A stretch of 64,000 nt of DNA, taken from NCBI GenBank assembly GCA_018711005.1, contig DVIT01000014.1:31697-95696 (forward strand), read 5' to 3'. Positions 17,631 to 27,280 of the stretch are shown piece by piece. The translations under genes were made by a program, and so were the position numbers. The stretch is from Candidatus Scybalocola faecigallinarum. GTDB taxonomy: Bacteria; Bacillota; Clostridia; Lachnospirales; Lachnospiraceae. The notes beneath the pieces were generated by a model. That model saw only the letters and a program-made list of their open reading frames with translations, did no database searches and had not been told where the DNA came from. Positions within the stretch are counted from its first letter, which is position 1; every line of letters begins with the position of its first letter.

Positions 17631-17660
17631 TTGACAAACAGGCGTGATATGTAGTATGAA
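17631..17660 (+). promoter_or_regulatory. Promoter of the DUF5685/J gene
   Basis: TTGACA (17631-17636), an 18-base spacer and TATGAA (17655-17660) precede the gene at 17727. Confidence 0.6.
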
Positions 17661-17726
17661 ATACAGTGTTGAAACAGGGGAGTCGTTTTATTGGCTGAAT
17701 GATGACCGAACAGGAGCGATGATCAT

Positions 17727-19106
17727 ATGTATGGATATATAAATTGCAACAAGGCCGGACTCAGTGCAGAGGAGATTGGGCGGTACCAAAGTGTTTACTG
17801 CGGCCTGTGCAATGAATTGAAAGATTCCTTCGGACAGATTGAACGATTAAGCTTAAGCTATGATATGACGTTTCTTATATTGCTGCTGTCATCTTTGTAT
17901 GAGCCGGAAGAAAAATCGCGGGAATTTCGCTGCGGCCTTAACCGGCTGAAGCCTAAGATTGCAGTGAGCAATAAATTTATGTCCTATGCGGCAGATATGA
18001 CGATAGTGCTGACGTATTACAAATGCATGGATGACTGGCAGGACGATAAAAAGTATTTAAAGCACTGGTATGCAGGCGAGCTGAAAAAGTGGTATGACGA
18101 GGCTGCCCGGAAATATCCGCGCCAGTGCAAAGCTATTGCCGAAGGCGTAGAGGCGTTGAATAAGGTGGAAAAATCCTATTCACCCCAGCCGGATGATGCG
18201 GTTAATTCATCTGGTAAAATGCTCTCCGAACTGTTTGTTTATGAAGAAGATTTTTGGAGCAACAGCCTGCGCAGCTTTGGCTATGAGCTTGGCCGTTTTA
18301 TTTATTTAATGGATGCAGCCATGGATTATCAGGACGATCAGAAAAAGAACAGTTATAATCCTTTGTTCCGGATGCATAAAAAGCCGGAAGAAATGGGGGA
18401 AATACTGACTATGTCCATAGGAAATGTGACCCAGATTTTTGAGAAGCTCCCTCTGGTCCAGGACCTCCATCCCGACGATCCTCAGGCGGCGGAAAAGATG
18501 AATGAGATCAATGAAGCCTATGATATGCTGAATAATCCGGAAAAATACCAGAAACGGGAGCAGCAGTCGTACCACCGCCAGGAAAATCCTTACGGGAGCA
18601 GCCAGGGCAGCTATCGGGGCGGTTATTATGGCGGCTCTTACGGCCAGGGGCCAAGAGGCGGCTATGGCGGATTTGGAGATTTTGACTTTGACGATCTTTT
18701 CGGCTTTGGCCGGCGGACTTATGCCACGCCAAAGGCAGCCAGCGAGCCTGGGGACAGCCCGGATATACGTCAGGCGGTGGACCTGATCAATATTGGGGAA
18801 TACGCCCGGGCCAACGCTACGCTAAACAGTATATTAAGCGCACAAAGAGATGCCCGGTGGTATTATCTGAGTGCATTGGCCAACTTTGGCCTTGGCAATC
18901 AGCTGCTGGCTGTGGAACAGATCCAAAGAGCCATCCGGAAAGATCCGTGCAATGGCCTTTACACAGATACATTGCAGACATTTCAAAGGAGCGCGTCTGC
19001 CTATGCGCAGGATGGTCAGGAATTTCAGCAGTATGCCATGAACCTTAACAAAATGTGCGGGTGTTTTTGTGCGGCACAGCTTTTGTGTATGTGCTGCTGG
19101 TTTTAG
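17727..19106 (+). CDS. Fused DUF5685 / truncated J-domain / TPR-like protein
   Basis: Residues 1 to about 245 match the DUF5685 pattern (MYGYINCNKAGL, YCGLCNELK, LSYDMTFLILLL, FGYELGRFIYLMDA). At EKLPLVQD the sequence switches directly to HPDDPQAAEKMNEINEAYDM, which is the HPD loop and last helix of a DnaJ J domain. Then come a Gly/Tyr-rich linker (about 285-335), a TPR-like segment (about 345-430) and a cysteine-rich tail (CGCFCAAQLLCMCCWF). In related Firmicutes these parts are, to my knowledge, two adjacent genes. Here the end of DUF5685 and J-domain helices I and II are missing and the remains are joined in frame. Either a genuine deletion fusion or an assembly error would give this. J co-chaperone activity is unlikely. 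Confidence 0.75.
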   Translation: MYGYINCNKAGLSAEEIGRYQSVYCGLCNELKDSFGQIERLSLSYDMTFLILLLSSLYEPEEKSREFRCGLNRLKPKIAVSNKFMSYAADMTIVLTYYKCMDDWQDDKKYLKHWYAGELKKWYDEAARKYPRQCKAIAEGVEALNKVEKSYSPQPDDAVNSSGKMLSELFVYEEDFWSNSLRSFGYELGRFIYLMDAAMDYQDDQKKNSYNPLFRMHKKPEEMGEILTMSIGNVTQIFEKLPLVQDLHPDDPQAAEKMNEINEAYDMLNNPEKYQKREQQSYHRQENPYGSSQGSYRGGYYGGSYGQGPRGGYGGFGDFDFDDLFGFGRRTYATPKAASEPGDSPDIRQAVDLINIGEYARANATLNSILSAQRDARWYYLSALANFGLGNQLLAVEQIQRAIRKDPCNGLYTDTLQTFQRSASAYAQDGQEFQQYAMNLNKMCGCFCAAQLLCMCCWF

Positions 19107-19170
19107 ACGGTGACAGGCACTGTTGGAAGGATCGTGGCGGGAATGGTGTGATTGGTAAAAATTTGTATCA

Positions 19171-19199
19171 TTGCCAATATTTCTTTTATCCGCTATACT
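19171..19199 (+). promoter_or_regulatory. Promoter of the isochorismatase-like gene
   Basis: TTGCCA (19171-19176), 17 bases, TATACT (19194-19199), about 70 bases before the start codon at 19272. Confidence 0.6.
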
Positions 19200-19271
19200 G
19201 TATACAGGTGCAGTTTCCGGAGGAAATTTGAGGAAACCGGACTGACCACAATGAAATACAGGAGGTTTAAC

Positions 19272-19814
19272 ATGCGTTTATTACTGGAAGATACGATGGC
19301 ACTGGTCATTGATTATCAGGAGCGGCTTATGCCGGTGATCCATGAAAAGGAAGCCCTGGAGGCACGGACATGCATCCTGCTGAAAGGTCTGAAGGCTTTG
19401 GGTGTGCCCATGCTTATGACCCAGCAGTATACCAAAGGCATTGGAATGACGATTCCGTCTATTACCGAAGCAGCAGGGATCAGTGAATATTTTGATAAGA
19501 TTACATTCAGCTGCTATGAAGATGAGGCAGTGCGCAGCAAAATGGAGGAACTCGGGAAAAAGACCGTGATCGTGTGCGGTATTGAAGCACATATTTGTGT
19601 ACTCCAGACATGTATCGATCTGAAAGCAGCCGGTTATACGCCGGTGCTTGTAACAGACTGTATCAGCTCACGCAAGGCTTCAGACACACAAGTCGCTTTA
19701 ATGCGCGCTCAAAGCGAGGGCATTCTTTTAACAACCACAGAATCTGTGCTGTTTGAACTGACACGGAAGGCCGGAAGTCCGGTATTCAAGGAAATTTCAC
19801 GGCTGATCAAATAA
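19272..19814 (+). CDS. Isochorismatase-family cysteine hydrolase
   Basis: The start at 19272 follows AGGAGGTTTAAC; an in-frame ATG at 19152 lies upstream of the promoter and is rejected. The 180-residue protein has the family triad Asp14 (ALVIDYQERL), Lys76 (FDKITF) and Cys109 (GIEAHICVLQT). The close YcaC-type pattern argues against a true nicotinamidase, because the metal-binding histidines of PncA are not evident. The substrate is therefore unknown. It converges on pncB, which is suggestive of NAD salvage but not proof. Confidence 0.88.
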   Translation: MRLLLEDTMALVIDYQERLMPVIHEKEALEARTCILLKGLKALGVPMLMTQQYTKGIGMTIPSITEAAGISEYFDKITFSCYEDEAVRSKMEELGKKTVIVCGIEAHICVLQTCIDLKAAGYTPVLVTDCISSRKASDTQVALMRAQSEGILLTTTESVLFELTRKAGSPVFKEISRLIK

Positions 19815-19852
19815 ATGATGTGTTTATTTTGATAGCAGCAAATATATAATAA

Positions 19853-19890
19853 TAAATGCCGGAGCTTCGGGGACGAGGTTCCGGCATTTG
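19853..19890. terminator. Bidirectional terminator between the hydrolase gene and pncB
   Basis: AAATGCCGGA and TCCGGCATTT form a stem with a GC-rich inner loop, in the convergent gap 19815-19919. Confidence 0.8.
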
Positions 19891-19919
19891 TTCGATATTC
19901 ATATAGATCTGTGTGATGA

Positions 19920-21383
19920 TTACTTTTTATCCCGGAAACTGTGGATATTATCCAGCAGATGGTTCTTAAGCTCCCATAAAGGCCGGGAAAGATCCACGTA
20001 AACCGTCTGAGGATTGGCCAGACGGCGGGATTCGTCCCATAGTGTGTCCAGCTCCTTTTTGCAATATTCCCGGATCTCCATAACCGATGGCGAGGTGTAG
20101 ACACACTGGCCTTTGGAGAAAACAGGGACAAGGAGCTGGCGGACCGTATAGGTTCCTCCGTCCAAATAAGTGCGCTTCCATGTGGCAATAGGATCAAAGA
20201 TCATCAGGTCGTCTTTGGGATCATAGATTTCACCTTCCAGAGCAATCAGATCGCCCCGGATCTTCCCTGTTTCTTTGTCATAAAGACGGAAGATCACTTT
20301 ATTTCCCGGCTCAGTGACCTTTTCAATATTTTCGGAAACTTTGATCTTTGGAATAAAGGTGCCGTCTGCGTCCTGGACAGCGGCCAGCTTGTAAACACCG
20401 CCAAAGGCAGGACAGTCCTTGGATGTGATCAGGTTTGTACCAACACCCCAGGAAGTAATCTGAGCGCCCTGGCTTTTAAGGCTTTCGATCAGGTACTCGT
20501 CCAGGTCGCTGGAGGCGGAGATCACTGCATCGGTAAATCCGGCGTCATCCAGCATCTTCCTTGCTTTTTTTGACAGATAGGCCAGGTCACCGCTGTCTAA
20601 GCGGATTCCGTAAAGCTTTGGTTTGGGCAGCCCTGCATCCCGCATTTCGCTAAATACCTGGATCGCGTGGGGAACGCCGGACTTTAAGGTTTCATAGGTG
20701 TCCACCAAAAGAAGGCAGTTATCGGGATAAAGCCGGGCATAGGTGCGGAATGCTTCCAGCTCGGTTTTAAAGCTCATGATCCAGCTGTGGGCATGGGTCC
20801 CTTTAACAGGTATGTTAAACATTTTCCCTGCAAGGACGTTGGAGGTGCCGACGCACCCGGCAATGACAGCGGCGCGGGCGCCGTAAGTGCCGGCATCCGG
20901 GCCCTGGGCGCGGCGGAGGCCAAACTCCATAACGCCGCCACCGGCAGCATAGACAACACGGGAGGCCTTTGTGGCAATAAGACTTTGGTGATTAATAATG
21001 TTGAGGATCGCTGTTTCGATCAGCTGTGCTTCCATAATAGGCGCAACCACCTTCAGGAGAGGTTCCTTTGGAAAGACAACAGTGCCTTCCGGAATGGCAT
21101 AAATATCCCCTGAAAAACGGAAACCGGAAAGGTAATTTAAAAATTCTTCTCGGAAAAATCCCGTACTTCTTAAATATTCGATATCATCGGTGTCAAAATG
21201 AAGGTCATTAATATAGTCGATCACCTGTTCAAGGCCGGCAGTAATGGCATAGGCGCCGCCGCTGGGATTGGTGCGGTAGAAAACGTCAAACACAACGGTT
21301 TCATTGGTATGATTTTCAAAATAGCCCTGCATCATCGTCAGCTCATACAGGTCTGTGAGTAGGGTCAGGTTGTATCTGCTCAT
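19920..21383 (-). CDS. pncB: Nicotinate phosphoribosyltransferase
   Basis: This enzyme converts nicotinate and PRPP to nicotinate mononucleotide in NAD salvage. The 487-residue length is that of the long Firmicute form. Typical segments are NLTLLTDLYELTMMQGYF at the N-terminus, FRFSGDIYAIPEGTVVFP, EFGLRRAQGPDAG, GTHAHSWIMSF (with the phospho-acceptor His region) and GVGTNL near the phosphate site. An AGGAGGGAAAC-type site precedes the start at 21383. It is transcribed alone, converging on the isochorismatase-like gene. Confidence 0.96.
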   Translation of the reverse strand: MSRYNLTLLTDLYELTMMQGYFENHTNETVVFDVFYRTNPSGGAYAITAGLEQVIDYINDLHFDTDDIEYLRSTGFFREEFLNYLSGFRFSGDIYAIPEGTVVFPKEPLLKVVAPIMEAQLIETAILNIINHQSLIATKASRVVYAAGGGVMEFGLRRAQGPDAGTYGARAAVIAGCVGTSNVLAGKMFNIPVKGTHAHSWIMSFKTELEAFRTYARLYPDNCLLLVDTYETLKSGVPHAIQVFSEMRDAGLPKPKLYGIRLDSGDLAYLSKKARKMLDDAGFTDAVISASSDLDEYLIESLKSQGAQITSWGVGTNLITSKDCPAFGGVYKLAAVQDADGTFIPKIKVSENIEKVTEPGNKVIFRLYDKETGKIRGDLIALEGEIYDPKDDLMIFDPIATWKRTYLDGGTYTVRQLLVPVFSKGQCVYTSPSVMEIREYCKKELDTLWDESRRLANPQTVYVDLSRPLWELKNHLLDNIHSFRDKK

Positions 21384-21539
21384 CTGTTTCCCTCCTTTAA
21401 TGGCGAGTATTGGTTTTATTCTACAGCGATTTTATGGAAAATGCAAGGTTCTATTACGGCAGAAGGAAGCACATGCGGACGAATCTTTGTATATAACAGT
21501 TTTTCTGGCCTAAGGGCGGTAAAATTATATAAATTTGAC

Positions 21540-21568
21540 TCGACAATAGAGAATAGATTCTTTATAAT
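21540..21568 (+). promoter_or_regulatory. Promoter of the CapA-like gene
   Basis: TCGACA (21540-21545), 17 bases, perfect TATAAT (21563-21568). The remaining 21384-21539 gap shows no other feature. Confidence 0.6.
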
Positions 21569-21663
21569 CAAAGACAGGGACACAAGATTTATGAAGATAA
21601 ATACAGTTTATATTTTCGACTCCCGGGAAATGGACTGTATGACATACAAATGAGGTGATAGTT

Positions 21664-23475
21664 ATGAGTGAAAAGAGGCCTGGGCAGGACCTAGAAAGTC
21701 ACGGAACGCGGAACAGGAGATATTTAAAAGATGGGAACCCTCATTGGTCAGATCCGTCAAAGCACAGCCGTCAGGAGCCAAATCATCTGCAGGAACAAAA
21801 CAATCGGAAGGAAAATCCCCTGCATCAGACTGAAAATGTCTATTCGGCAGACCGGCGAAAGTTTAATGAGAAATCTGATAGAAATCGTGCAAATTCTTTC
21901 AGTGCCGGAAAACGGTTATTTTTTGAACAGAGCAGCCGGGGAAAATGGCTTCGTTTCGGAGCATTTATTATTTTGGGAATGCTCCTTGGCTGTATTGTGG
22001 GACCGGTAAAGGCAGCGACTATGGGGCCGGATCAGAGCGGCCAAACACAGCGGGCTATGGTGGAAAGCACAGCCGACACATCCCAATCCGGCACCGGACA
22101 AAGCAGCACGTCAGGACTGTCAGACACAGCGGATTCTTTGGCTGAAGGACAAGATGCCGGTATGGCTGAAAGCGGTTTCAATACCGGTGAAGGCCAGGCA
22201 GCAGCAGGCGCCCAGAACTTAAAGACGGTGAAGCTTCTGGCTGTGGGGGATGACCTGATCCACTCCGGTATTTTTAAATCCGGTCTTCAGTCGGACGGCA
22301 CATACAATTTTGACCATCTTTATGAAAATGTTAAAGATGAGATCAGTGCCGCCGATCTGGCCATTGTGAATCAGGAAACGATTTTTACATATAACCGGAA
22401 TGACTATTCCGGCTATCCATGCTTTGCCGGTCCGGTGGAAATCGGAGATGCCCTGGTGGATGCCGGCTTTGATGTAGTGACCCATGCAACAAACCATACC
22501 TTTGACAGAAATGTCCAGGGAATTTTAGATACGATGGATTTCTGGAAAACAAACCACCCGGATATTACGGTTCTGGGTGTTCATGAAAGCCAGGAGGATG
22601 CAGATACCATCAAGACGGTGGAGTGCAACGGCATTACATTTGCCATGCTTAACTATACCTATGGTCTTAACGGCTTTACCCTTCCGGATGACCAGCCGTA
22701 TCTTGTGGATATTCTGGATAAGGAAAAAGTGGCCCGGGATATTGCCCGGGCAAAAGAGATCAGCGACTGCGTTGTGTTTTTCCTGCACTGCGGCGTGGAA
22801 TACACATATGACCCCAGCGCCGAGACAAAAGACTGGGTACAGTTCCTTTTGGAAAATGGCGTAGATATTACCATCGCTTCCCATCCTCATGTGCTGGAGC
22901 CCTATGCCATGCTTACCGGTGAAGACGGACATGAAATGCTTGTTTATTATTCTATGGGCAATTTCATTTCCACTCAGGACGAATATCCCCGTCTGATCGG
23001 CGGTATGGCTGAGATCACCGTGCAGTTAAAGGGCCAGGGAGATAGTGCTCAGCTGTCCGTTGTGGATTACGGTCTGGAACCTTTGTATACCCACTATAAT
23101 CATAATACAGGAGTTTATACAGTATATAAGTTCAGTGATTATACAGATGATCTGGCCGCACAAAATGCCATGAACGGCAAGAACGGCATTGCATTGACCC
23201 GGCAGGTGATCTGGGATGAATTTAATGAGATCATGTCCACACCGATTGAGCAGCCGGGGGCAGCGTCTGTATACCAGCCGTGGCTGGAGACGGATCATGA
23301 GCTGCCACAACTGGGCGAGCGCACAGCCCTGCAGGAACCGGGATCTGCGGACTGGAACGCTCAGCAAACGTCAGGCGCAGAAGATGCAGGTTCTGTCGGA
23401 ACTTCCCAGTCAGATACCCTGCAGGAGTCTGAAAGTACCGGTGAAAGCACAGCAGACAGTTCTGAAGTGTTATAA
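21664..23475 (+). CDS. CapA-family (poly-gamma-glutamate synthesis type) membrane-anchored protein
   Basis: The start at 21664 is chosen because GAGGTG lies 6 bases before this ATG; a GTG at 21655 overlaps that site. The product of about 603 residues has a long basic, polar cytoplasmic tail (1-90) and one membrane helix (about 95-117), then a Ser/Thr/Gln-rich linker to about 185. The CapA/PgsA calcineurin-like phosphoesterase domain follows (about 190-520), with AVGDDLIHSG, IVNQETIF, THATNHTFDRN, LHCGVEY, ASHPHVLEPY and YSMGNF. These carry the Asp, Asn and His residues of a dinuclear metal site. A Ser/Thr/Glu-rich tail closes the protein. No pgsB or pgsC neighbours exist, so capsule synthesis is unproven. 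Confidence 0.9.
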   Translation: MSEKRPGQDLESHGTRNRRYLKDGNPHWSDPSKHSRQEPNHLQEQNNRKENPLHQTENVYSADRRKFNEKSDRNRANSFSAGKRLFFEQSSRGKWLRFGAFIILGMLLGCIVGPVKAATMGPDQSGQTQRAMVESTADTSQSGTGQSSTSGLSDTADSLAEGQDAGMAESGFNTGEGQAAAGAQNLKTVKLLAVGDDLIHSGIFKSGLQSDGTYNFDHLYENVKDEISAADLAIVNQETIFTYNRNDYSGYPCFAGPVEIGDALVDAGFDVVTHATNHTFDRNVQGILDTMDFWKTNHPDITVLGVHESQEDADTIKTVECNGITFAMLNYTYGLNGFTLPDDQPYLVDILDKEKVARDIARAKEISDCVVFFLHCGVEYTYDPSAETKDWVQFLLENGVDITIASHPHVLEPYAMLTGEDGHEMLVYYSMGNFISTQDEYPRLIGGMAEITVQLKGQGDSAQLSVVDYGLEPLYTHYNHNTGVYTVYKFSDYTDDLAAQNAMNGKNGIALTRQVIWDEFNEIMSTPIEQPGAASVYQPWLETDHELPQLGERTALQEPGSADWNAQQTSGAEDAGSVGTSQSDTLQESESTGESTADSSEVL

Positions 23476-23491
23476 TATGTACCCGAAAAGG

Positions 23492-23523
23492 GGCAGGAAA
23501 TGTTTAGATTTCCTGCCTTTTTT
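23492..23523 (+). terminator. Intrinsic terminator after the CapA-like gene
   Basis: GGCAGGAAAT pairs with ATTTCCTGCC across a 6-base loop and is followed by six T. Confidence 0.92.
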
Positions 23524-23596
23524 GGTATAATATAAAATGGTGGGGCTGTGAAAAAACAGATTTGCAGAAAAAAATGAATTTTTTTTTGAAAAGGTA

Positions 23597-23625
23597 TTGC
23601 TTTTATTTGATAAGTTTGTTATATT
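23597..23625 (+). promoter_or_regulatory. Promoter of clpB
   Basis: TTGCTT (23597-23602), 17 bases and TATATT (23620-23625). No CIRCE (TTAGCACTC/GAGTGCTAA) or evident CtsR operator is seen near it. Confidence 0.6.
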
Positions 23626-23653
23626 ACATATAGAACAGATGTAACATAACAAA

Positions 23654-23734
23654 CGATCATATCTGCGGGTGCCATGTTTGAGGGAGCCTGACTGCCTGTA
23701 AGACCCGCAAGTGCTTCAGGCGCAGATACGGTCG
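23654..23734 (+). other. Structured 5' leader of clpB
   Basis: CGATCATATCTGCG (23654-23667) can pair with CGCAGATACGGTCG (23721-23734), with one mismatch and one wobble. Inside, GCCTG (23694-23698) can pair with CAGGC (23717-23721), and GCGGGT (23665-23670) with ACCCGC (23703-23708). The last two options compete with the outer stem for bases, so alternative folds are possible. It matches no leader family I recognise. Confidence 0.5.
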
Positions 23735-23762
23735 CGTTCAGGATAGAAAAGGAGGCAATTTT

Positions 23763-26363
23763 ATGGATGTGAATAAGTTTACGCAAAAGTCATTGCAGGC
23801 TGTTCAAAATTGTCAGAAGATCGCTTATGAATACGGCAATCAGGAGATTGACCAGGAGCATTTGCTGTATAGCCTTTTGACGATGGACGACAGTCTTATT
23901 TTGAAGCTGATCAATAAGATGAACATAAATACCCAGGGCTTTGTAAACCAGGCAGAAAAGCTGGTGGCAAAGCGGGTAAAGGTTTCCGGACAGGTTCAGG
24001 TATATATGAGCGATGCGCTGAACCGGGCGCTGATCCAGGCGGAAACAGAAGCAAAGCAGATGGACGACGAGTACATTTCTGTAGAGCATTTGTTTTTGGC
24101 CCTTCTGGCTGTGCCTAACAGAGAGTTAAAGACACTGTTTAAGAATTTTGACATTACAAGAGATAATTTCCTGCTGGCTCTGTCCAGTGTGCGGGGCAAT
24201 CAGAGGGTAACGACGGATAATCCGGAGGATACCTATGACAGCCTGGCCAAGTACGGTGAAAACCTTGTGGAGAAGGCCAGAAATCAAAAGCTGGATCCGG
24301 TCATCGGCCGGGATAATGAGATCCGGAATATTATCCGTATCCTTTCCAGAAAGACAAAAAACAACCCGGTGCTTATTGGTGAGCCCGGTGTTGGTAAGAC
24401 GGCCGTGATTGAGGGCCTTGCCCAGCGTATCGTCCGCGGAGATGTTCCGGAAGGCCTTAAGGAAAAGCAGATCTTTTCCCTGGACATGGGCGCCCTTGTA
24501 GCCGGCGCCAAGTACAGGGGCGAGTTTGAGGAACGTCTCAAGGCTGTCCTTGAGGAAGTGCGCAAAAGCGAAGGCAAGATCATCCTGTTTGTGGATGAGC
24601 TGCACCTGATCGTCGGTGCAGGAAAGACCGACGGCGCCATGGATGCGGGCAATATGTTAAAGCCTATGCTGGCCAGAGGTGAGCTGCATTGTATCGGTGC
24701 GACGACTCTGGATGAGTACCGTCAGTATATTGAAAAGGATAAAGCTCTGGAACGGCGTTTCCAGCCGGTGATGGTGGATGAGCCTACAGTAGAGGATACC
24801 ATTTCCATCCTCCGCGGTCTGAAAGAGCGGTATGAGGTATTCCACGGCGTTAAGATCACGGACGGCGCCCTGGTGGCAGCCGCCGTATTGTCCAACCGTT
24901 ATATTTCCGACCGTTTCCTTCCGGATAAGGCCATTGACCTGGTGGACGAGGCGTGTGCTCTGATCAAGACAGAACTGGATTCCATGCCAACAGAGCTGGA
25001 TGAAGTTTCCAGAAAGATCATGCAGCTGGAAATCGAGGAAGCAGCCCTTAAGAAAGAGGATGACCATTTAAGCCAGGAGCGTCTGGCCAATATCCAGGCA
25101 GAGCTTGCCCAGCTCCGTGAGGATTTCCAGCTTCAGAAGGCAAAGTGGGATGAAGATAAGAAGGCTGTGGAAGGCGTTCAGTCGATCCGCCAGGAGATCG
25201 AGGATCTGAATAAACAGATCGAGAAGGCTCAGCGGGAATATGATCTGAACCGGGCTGCAGAGCTTCAGTACGGCCGCCTGCCTCAGCTGAAGAAGCAGCT
25301 GGAGGAGGAAGAAGCCAAGATCCATGACCGGGAAGATACCCTTGTCCGGGAACAGGTGACCGATGATGAGATCGCCAAGATCGTTTCCCGGTGGACTGGC
25401 ATTCCGGTGACAAAGCTGACGGAAAGCGAGCGCAACAAGATCCTGAACCTGGATAAGGTACTCCATAAGCGGGTCATCGGCCAGGACGAAGCTGTGACAA
25501 AGGTTACAGAGGCGATTATCCGTTCCAAGGCGGGCATTAAGGATGAGACAAAGCCTATCGGCTCCTTTATGTTCCTTGGGCCTACCGGCGTAGGTAAGAC
25601 AGAGCTGGCCAAGACTTTGGCAGAGGCTTTGTTTGATGATGAAAATAATATGGTGCGTATTGATATGAGCGAGTACATGGAGAAGTTCTCCGTGTCCAGA
25701 CTCATCGGAGCGCCTCCGGGATATGTGGGCTATGAGGAAGGCGGCCAGCTGACCGAGGCTGTGCGCCGCAAGCCTTACTGCGTTGTCCTGTTTGATGAGA
25801 TTGAAAAGGCCCACCCGGATGTATTTAACGTGCTGCTCCAGGTGCTGGATGACGGGCGGATCACGGATTCCCAGGGCCGTACCGTGGACTTTAAAAATAC
25901 CATTCTGATCATGACCTCCAATATTGGTTCATCCTATCTTTTAGACGGTATTGACGATCAGGGGGATATTAGCCAGCAGAGCCAGGAGCTTGTGATGAAC
26001 GATCTGAGGGCTCACTTCAGACCTGAGTTTTTAAACCGTCTGGATGAGATCATTATGTTTAAGCCGTTAAGCAAGGCTGACATTAAGAATATTATTGATA
26101 TTATGGTGGCTAACCTTAACAAGCGGATCGCTGACCGTGAGCTGTCCATTGAAGTCAGCGAAGGCGCAGCAGCATATATTACAGATCACGGGTATGATCC
26201 TGTGTATGGCGCACGGCCGCTGAAGCGTTTCCTGCAAAAGCATGTGGAAACTCTTGTAGGACGCATGATCTTAAGCGATCAGGTCCGGGCCGGCGATGTG
26301 ATCCTTATTGACCGCGGCCAGGATGGGCTGACTGCCAGTGTCCGGGGTAATCTCCGGGCCTGA
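23763..26363 (+). CDS. clpB: ATP-dependent disaggregase ClpB
   Basis: This Hsp100 chaperone solubilises aggregated proteins together with DnaK. The 866-residue protein has an N-terminal Clp repeat domain (1-145), the first AAA+ module with Walker A GEPGVGKT (about 206-213), and the long ClpB-type coiled-coil middle domain (about 400-530). The second AAA+ module has Walker A GPTGVGKT and [17 protein letters not shown], and a C-terminal D2-small domain follows. The middle domain distinguishes it from ClpC and ClpA. An AAAGGAGG site precedes the ATG. The leader contains an unusual fold at 23654-23734. Confidence 0.98.
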   Translation: MDVNKFTQKSLQAVQNCQKIAYEYGNQEIDQEHLLYSLLTMDDSLILKLINKMNINTQGFVNQAEKLVAKRVKVSGQVQVYMSDALNRALIQAETEAKQMDDEYISVEHLFLALLAVPNRELKTLFKNFDITRDNFLLALSSVRGNQRVTTDNPEDTYDSLAKYGENLVEKARNQKLDPVIGRDNEIRNIIRILSRKTKNNPVLIGEPGVGKTAVIEGLAQRIVRGDVPEGLKEKQIFSLDMGALVAGAKYRGEFEERLKAVLEEVRKSEGKIILFVDELHLIVGAGKTDGAMDAGNMLKPMLARGELHCIGATTLDEYRQYIEKDKALERRFQPVMVDEPTVEDTISILRGLKERYEVFHGVKITDGALVAAAVLSNRYISDRFLPDKAIDLVDEACALIKTELDSMPTELDEVSRKIMQLEIEEAALKKEDDHLSQERLANIQAELAQLREDFQLQKAKWDEDKKAVEGVQSIRQEIEDLNKQIEKAQREYDLNRAAELQYGRLPQLKKQLEEEEAKIHDREDTLVREQVTDDEIAKIVSRWTGIPVTKLTESERNKILNLDKVLHKRVIGQDEAVTKVTEAIIRSKAGIKDETKPIGSFMFLGPTGVGKTELAKTLAEALFDDENNMVRIDMSEYMEKFSVSRLIGAPPGYVGYEEGGQLTEAVRRKPYCVVLFDEIEKAHPDVFNVLLQVLDDGRITDSQGRTVDFKNTILIMTSNIGSSYLLDGIDDQGDISQQSQELVMNDLRAHFRPEFLNRLDEIIMFKPLSKADIKNIIDIMVANLNKRIADRELSIEVSEGAAAYITDHGYDPVYGARPLKRFLQKHVETLVGRMILSDQVRAGDVILIDRGQDGLTASVRGNLRA

Positions 26364-26378
26364 CAAAGGAGAGTAGCA

Positions 26379-26924
26379 TTGAGTAAAGAAATAAAAATTT
26401 GCCATGGGCGCCCTGAGGATGTCTCCGGGCGTTCCATGGAGGAAATAAAAACCTATGACGTTTTAGATGCGCTGGGGATTTCTTATGACCGGGCAGACCA
26501 CGATCCGGTAATGACCATGGAGGACTGCCAGCGGGCCGACGAAGCATTAGGCGCTTCGGCCTGCAAAAATCTGTTTTTGAGAAATTCACAAAAGACCCGG
26601 TTTTACCTGCTTATGATGCCGGGAGAGAAAAAGTTTAAGACAAAGGATCTGTCCCATCAGCTGGGCATTGCCCGTCTGTCCTTTGCTGAGGAAGAATTTA
26701 TGGTCCGGTATCTGGGAGTGCATCCCGGTTCTGCCACGGTCATGGGGCTGATCCATGACCCAGAGCATAAGGTTTCCCTGGTCATTGACCGGGAGGTGGC
26801 CGAGGAACCGTTTATTGTTTGCCATCCCTGTGCCAATACTTCAAGTATTAAAGTAAAGACAGAGGATGTACTTGAAAAATTGCTGCCATATACCGGTCAT
26901 ACGCCGGCGTTTGTGGAGCTTTAA
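26379..26924 (+). CDS. ProX/YbaK-type aminoacyl-tRNA deacylase
   Basis: A TTG at 26379 is the likely start. It follows AAAGGAG with 8-base spacing, and the resulting N-terminus (HGRPEDVSGRSMEEIKTYDVLDALGI) is the usual one for prolyl-tRNA synthetase-associated domain proteins. The alternative ATG further in would lack a good site. The 181-residue protein shows DHDPVMTMEDC, CKNLFLRN, KLFL-like FYLLMMPGEKKFKTKDL and HPGSATVMGLIHD. These match free-standing trans-editing deacylases that hydrolyse Ala- or Cys-tRNA-Pro. It fits the ProS in this window, which lacks the INS editing domain. It lies 15 bases after clpB. Confidence 0.9.
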   Translation: MSKEIKICHGRPEDVSGRSMEEIKTYDVLDALGISYDRADHDPVMTMEDCQRADEALGASACKNLFLRNSQKTRFYLLMMPGEKKFKTKDLSHQLGIARLSFAEEEFMVRYLGVHPGSATVMGLIHDPEHKVSLVIDREVAEEPFIVCHPCANTSSIKVKTEDVLEKLLPYTGHTPAFVEL

Positions 26925-26956
26925 AACTATTTGCGGTGTCCTGCAAAGGGGCCTAT

Positions 26957-27000
26957 AAAAAACGGCCATGTGTCTCATTAAGAGGCCATGGCCGTTTTTT
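26957..27000. terminator. Bidirectional terminator
   Basis: AAAAAACGGCCATG and CATGGCCGTTTTTT form a perfect stem. It serves the plus-strand deacylase gene and, on the minus strand, the small ribbon-helix-helix gene whose stop codon lies in it. Confidence 0.9.
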
Positions 27001-27184
27001 AATCGTCATTTTTCTTTGGATGCTTCTTACGATATTTCACACATTCGGTCAGCAAATATTCGATCTGTCCGTTGACTGAGCGAAATTCATCTTCTGCCCA
27101 GGCTGCCAGTTCGGCATATAGGGTAGAGGATAGGCGTAAGGGCACCTGTTTTTTTGCTTTTTCTTTGGGTGTACGTTCTTCCAT
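26999..27184 (-). CDS. Small ribbon-helix-helix (Arc/CopG-like) protein
   Basis: The start at 27184 ([12 protein letters not shown]) follows GGGAGGGGAG; the frame is open further upstream but without a ribosome site. The 61-residue protein has a lysine-rich N-terminus, a short strand [12 protein letters not shown] and two helices ([22 protein letters not shown]), the ribbon-helix-helix pattern, then a basic tail. It lies about 95 bases after the SPFH gene on the same strand. Such small proteins may be autoregulators. Whether this one binds the palindrome upstream of the SPFH gene is untested. Confidence 0.75.
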   Translation of the reverse strand: MEERTPKEKAKKQVPLRLSSTLYAELAAWAEDEFRSVNGQIEYLLTECVKYRKKHPKKNDD

Positions 27185-27280
27185 GGCTCCCCTCCCTTTC
27201 TGGTATAAATTTACAGGCCGTTTGGTGTCCAAATCCCGGTGCATGGTGCCATGCCCCGGGACTTAGGTTCAGAATATTTT

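Noticed and set aside
19272..21383. Nicotinamidase-nicotinate phosphoribosyltransferase pair
   Set aside because: The hydrolase resembles YcaC-type isochorismatase proteins and the nicotinamidase metal-binding histidines are not evident; the genes are convergent, not co-transcribed.
23626..23762. CIRCE or CtsR operator before clpB
   Set aside because: Neither the CIRCE inverted repeat nor a convincing CtsR heptad repeat is present.
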